Part shown: one piece after another, positions 12,773-14,243 of the stretch
Layout: each line of letters begins with the position of its first letter
Numbering within the stretch: position 1 is the first letter of the stretch
Source: RGDT01 sp964630925
GTDB taxonomy: Bacteria; Planctomycetota; Planctomycetia; Gemmatales; Gemmataceae
Length of the DNA stretch: 14,243 nucleotides
Assembly (NCBI GenBank): GCA_964630925.1
Contig: CAZVZK010000215.1
Coordinates: 1 to 14,243, forward strand
Direction of reading: 5' to 3'
Notes under the pieces: model-generated
What the model was told of the DNA's origin: nothing
Databases searched by the model: none
Seen by the model: the letters and a program-made list of their open reading frames with translations, nothing else
Program-made: the position numbers and the translations under genes

Positions 12773-14045
12773 ACGCCCACGCTGGGCCGTCGCCCTGCAC
12801 GGCGTCGCCGTGTGGCTGGCCATCGGCGGGATCTGCGCCTTCGTGGTGTACCGGCAGCAGGCCCGCGCCGCCGCGGGCGGGGGCGCGGAGCGGGTCGCCC
12901 TGAAGTTGCAGGCGCGCTACCTCATCGGGCTGAAGAGCCTCGGCCTGCCCGGCGATGAGCTCCTGAAGCAGGCCCGCTCGGCCTTCGCCGAGGACCGGAC
13001 GCGGCTGGCGATCCTGGCGGGGGAGCTGGACGGGCCGGTGGCGGCGTTGGCCGAGCTGCCCGAGGACGAGGTGACGCTGCGCCGGCTGTACGCGGGCGAG
13101 GAGGTCGGCGAGGAGGGGCGGCAGGAATTGGAGCGCCGCCTGGGGTGGTTCGGCAGGCTGGCGCTGGCGGGGGATGATGAGGGGGCGCGGGCGGCCCTGA
13201 TCGCCGAGGCGCGGCGGACGGCGTACGTGGTGGCGGGGATGGCGGTGGGGGCCTTGCTTGGAGGCGCGGCGGGCGTGTTCGTCCTGGTCCTGGTGGGCGT
13301 GCTGGCGTGGATGGGCCACCTCAAGCCGGCGCTGGCGGAGGGCCGCTCGCTGGTGTACGGCGAGACGTTCGCGCTGTTCCTGGCCGTGTTCCTGGGCTTG
13401 AGCCACCTGGCGGGGCTTGCCCGCGCGCCGGGATGGGATCTGGGTCTGAGCGGGGCGGCGATGCTGGCGAGCCTGCTGACGCTGGGCTGGCCGGTGCTGC
13501 GTGGATTGGCGTGGCGCGAGGTGGCGGAGGACATCGGCCTGCGTCCGCCTCGCCTGCTGGACGTGCCGAAGGGGGTGGGGACGTATCTGGCCGCGCTGCC
13601 GCTGCTGCTCGCGGGGCTCCTGGTCATGCTGGCGCTCATGGCGGTGCAACGGTGGATGGGCGGCCAGACGCGGCCGCCGGCGCACCCCGTCGCCGGGGCC
13701 GCCGAGGGCGCGCCGTGGTGGGTGTGGGCGCAGGTGTTCCTGGCCGCGTGCGTGGTGGCGCCGCTGGTGGAGGAGATCTTCTTCCGCGGCGTGCTGTACA
13801 CGCACCTGCGGCGGATGTGGCCGGGCTGGCATGTGTTCGCGCGGTTCGCGTTCGCCGCCCTGGTGTCGAGCTTCCTGTTCGCGGTCATCCACCCGCCGGG
13901 GTGGGTGGTCGTGCCGGTGCTGGGGGGCCTGGCCACGGGGTTCTGCCTGGCCCGCGAGCTGGGCTGGTCGCTGGTGCCGTGCATGGTGGCCCACGCCCTC
14001 CACAACCTGGCCATCACGCTCATGTTGCTGCTCGCCGCCGCGTGA
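12762..14045 (+). CDS. CPBP family intramembrane metalloprotease
   Basis: The 427-residue membrane protein starts at ATG 12762 inside the kinase gene (11-base overlap), which suggests translational coupling. One membrane helix near residues 12-30 is followed by a roughly 100-residue charged helical region (40-150) presumably outside the membrane. About seven more hydrophobic segments follow from residue 154. The catalytic core carries all CPBP/Abi motifs: E337-E338-x3-R342 in 'APLVEEIFFRGVLY', H377 in 'FAVIHPPG', and H411-x3-N415 in 'MVAHALHNLAI'. Bacterial CPBP proteases resemble eukaryotic Rce1; some bacterial members confer bacteriocin self-immunity, but the substrate here is unknown. The N-terminal charged domain is extra to the minimal family. 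No functional link with the upstream kinase is evident. Confidence 0.9.
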   Translation: MAPERPRWAVALHGVAVWLAIGGICAFVVYRQQARAAAGGGAERVALKLQARYLIGLKSLGLPGDELLKQARSAFAEDRTRLAILAGELDGPVAALAELPEDEVTLRRLYAGEEVGEEGRQELERRLGWFGRLALAGDDEGARAALIAEARRTAYVVAGMAVGALLGGAAGVFVLVLVGVLAWMGHLKPALAEGRSLVYGETFALFLAVFLGLSHLAGLARAPGWDLGLSGAAMLASLLTLGWPVLRGLAWREVAEDIGLRPPRLLDVPKGVGTYLAALPLLLAGLLVMLALMAVQRWMGGQTRPPAHPVAGAAEGAPWWVWAQVFLAACVVAPLVEEIFFRGVLYTHLRRMWPGWHVFARFAFAALVSSFLFAVIHPPGWVVVPVLGGLATGFCLARELGWSLVPCMVAHALHNLAITLMLLLAAA

Positions 14046-14078
14046 CGGGGCCGGGCGACGCCCAGCCGGCGCTCAGCC

Positions 14079-14210
14079 TCAGCGTTTGGTGAGCGCCTTG
14101 AGCATCTCGTTGAGGGTGCCGACGGCGTCCTCGGAGCCGGCCTGTGCCTTCGCGCCCACGTCGCCGGCCCTCAGGCGGCCATGCACCCCTAGAGCGGTTA
14201 GGATTTTGAT
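14079..14210 (-). pseudogene. 3' remnant of a minus-strand gene
   Basis: Reading the minus strand towards TGA at 14079-14081 gives a natural-looking C-terminus: 'GDVGAKAQAGSEDAVGTLN' then 'EMLKALTKR'. An in-frame stop at 14211-14213 closes the frame only 44 codons upstream, and the best start (GTG 14186) would give just 35 residues with no clear ribosome binding site. It could be a truncated gene or a very small gene. I do not recognise the family. It converges on the CPBP gene, 33 bases away. Confidence 0.3.
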
Positions 14211-14214
14211 CTAG
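14189..14214. other. AT-rich patch with short inverted ends
   Basis: CTAGA (14189-14193) and TCTAG (14210-14214) flank GCGGTTAGGATTTTGA, a sharp drop in GC content at the place where the minus-strand remnant loses its reading frame. It might be the end of an inserted element or a regulatory region of a gene beyond the window. The evidence is slight. Confidence 0.25.
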
Positions 14215-14243
14215 CGCGGGAGGGCGGGTTGTGGCAAGATCGG

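Noticed and set aside
12489..14003. 504-codon open frame on the minus strand
   Set aside because: It is antisense to the kinase and CPBP genes, whose catalytic motifs are complete; its product is Gln/Arg/His-rich without domains.

Overview
The window is GC-rich bacterial DNA from a planctomycete, most likely Gemmataceae. Three lineage-typical families support this: a TIGR02996 'repeat-companion' N-terminal domain in front of leucine-rich repeats, TIGR03067 domains (one complete, one frameshifted), and a WD40 protein with a Cys-cluster N-terminal region. No tRNA, rRNA, CRISPR array or intact insertion sequence is visible.

Region 1 (1-5690) looks accessory. A WD40 beta-propeller protein (167-1528) is followed by a tightly coupled pair: a compact ABC/SMC-type AAA ATPase (1606-2631) and a DUF4435/Toprim-like protein (2631-3467, GTG start overlapping the ATPase stop). 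ATPase plus DUF4435-Toprim is the architecture of the PARIS anti-phage system (AriA/AriB), so this is the best candidate for a defence system in the window. Next comes a toxin-antitoxin cassette (3643-3879 and 3879-4145) lying between two near-identical 90-bp copies (3505-3594 and 4142-4231) of the first 30 codons of a TIGR02996 gene. The downstream copy heads a complete 515-residue LRR-like protein (4142-5689); the upstream copy is an orphan head open into the antitoxin frame.

Region 2 (5690-9992) holds cell-envelope and lineage-specific genes: a membrane-anchored zinc-ribbon protein (6037-7140), a secreted SurA/PrsA-like parvulin isomerase (7338-8378) closed by a clear intrinsic terminator (8401-8437), and a protein that looks like an internally deleted ECF sigma factor fused through a membrane segment to a TIGR03067 domain (8601-9509). 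Convergent to it lies a second, secreted TIGR03067 gene broken by an apparent one-base deletion in a homopolymer (9568-9992, minus).

Region 3 (10186-14243) looks more like core genome. On the minus strand a membrane-anchored dual-specificity-type phosphatase (11396-11992) is followed by an LptF/LptG-type permease (10186-11313). The gap between them is almost filled by a perfect 27-bp hairpin made of head-to-head arrays of the heptamer GGGATGA, and one repeat unit supplies the phosphatase stop codon. Divergently, a polyphosphate-glucokinase-like ROK-fold kinase (12110-12772) overlaps a CPBP intramembrane protease (12762-14045). The window ends in a short minus-strand coding remnant beside an AT-rich patch.

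Long open frames antisense to most of these genes are GC-rich shadows and are not annotated.
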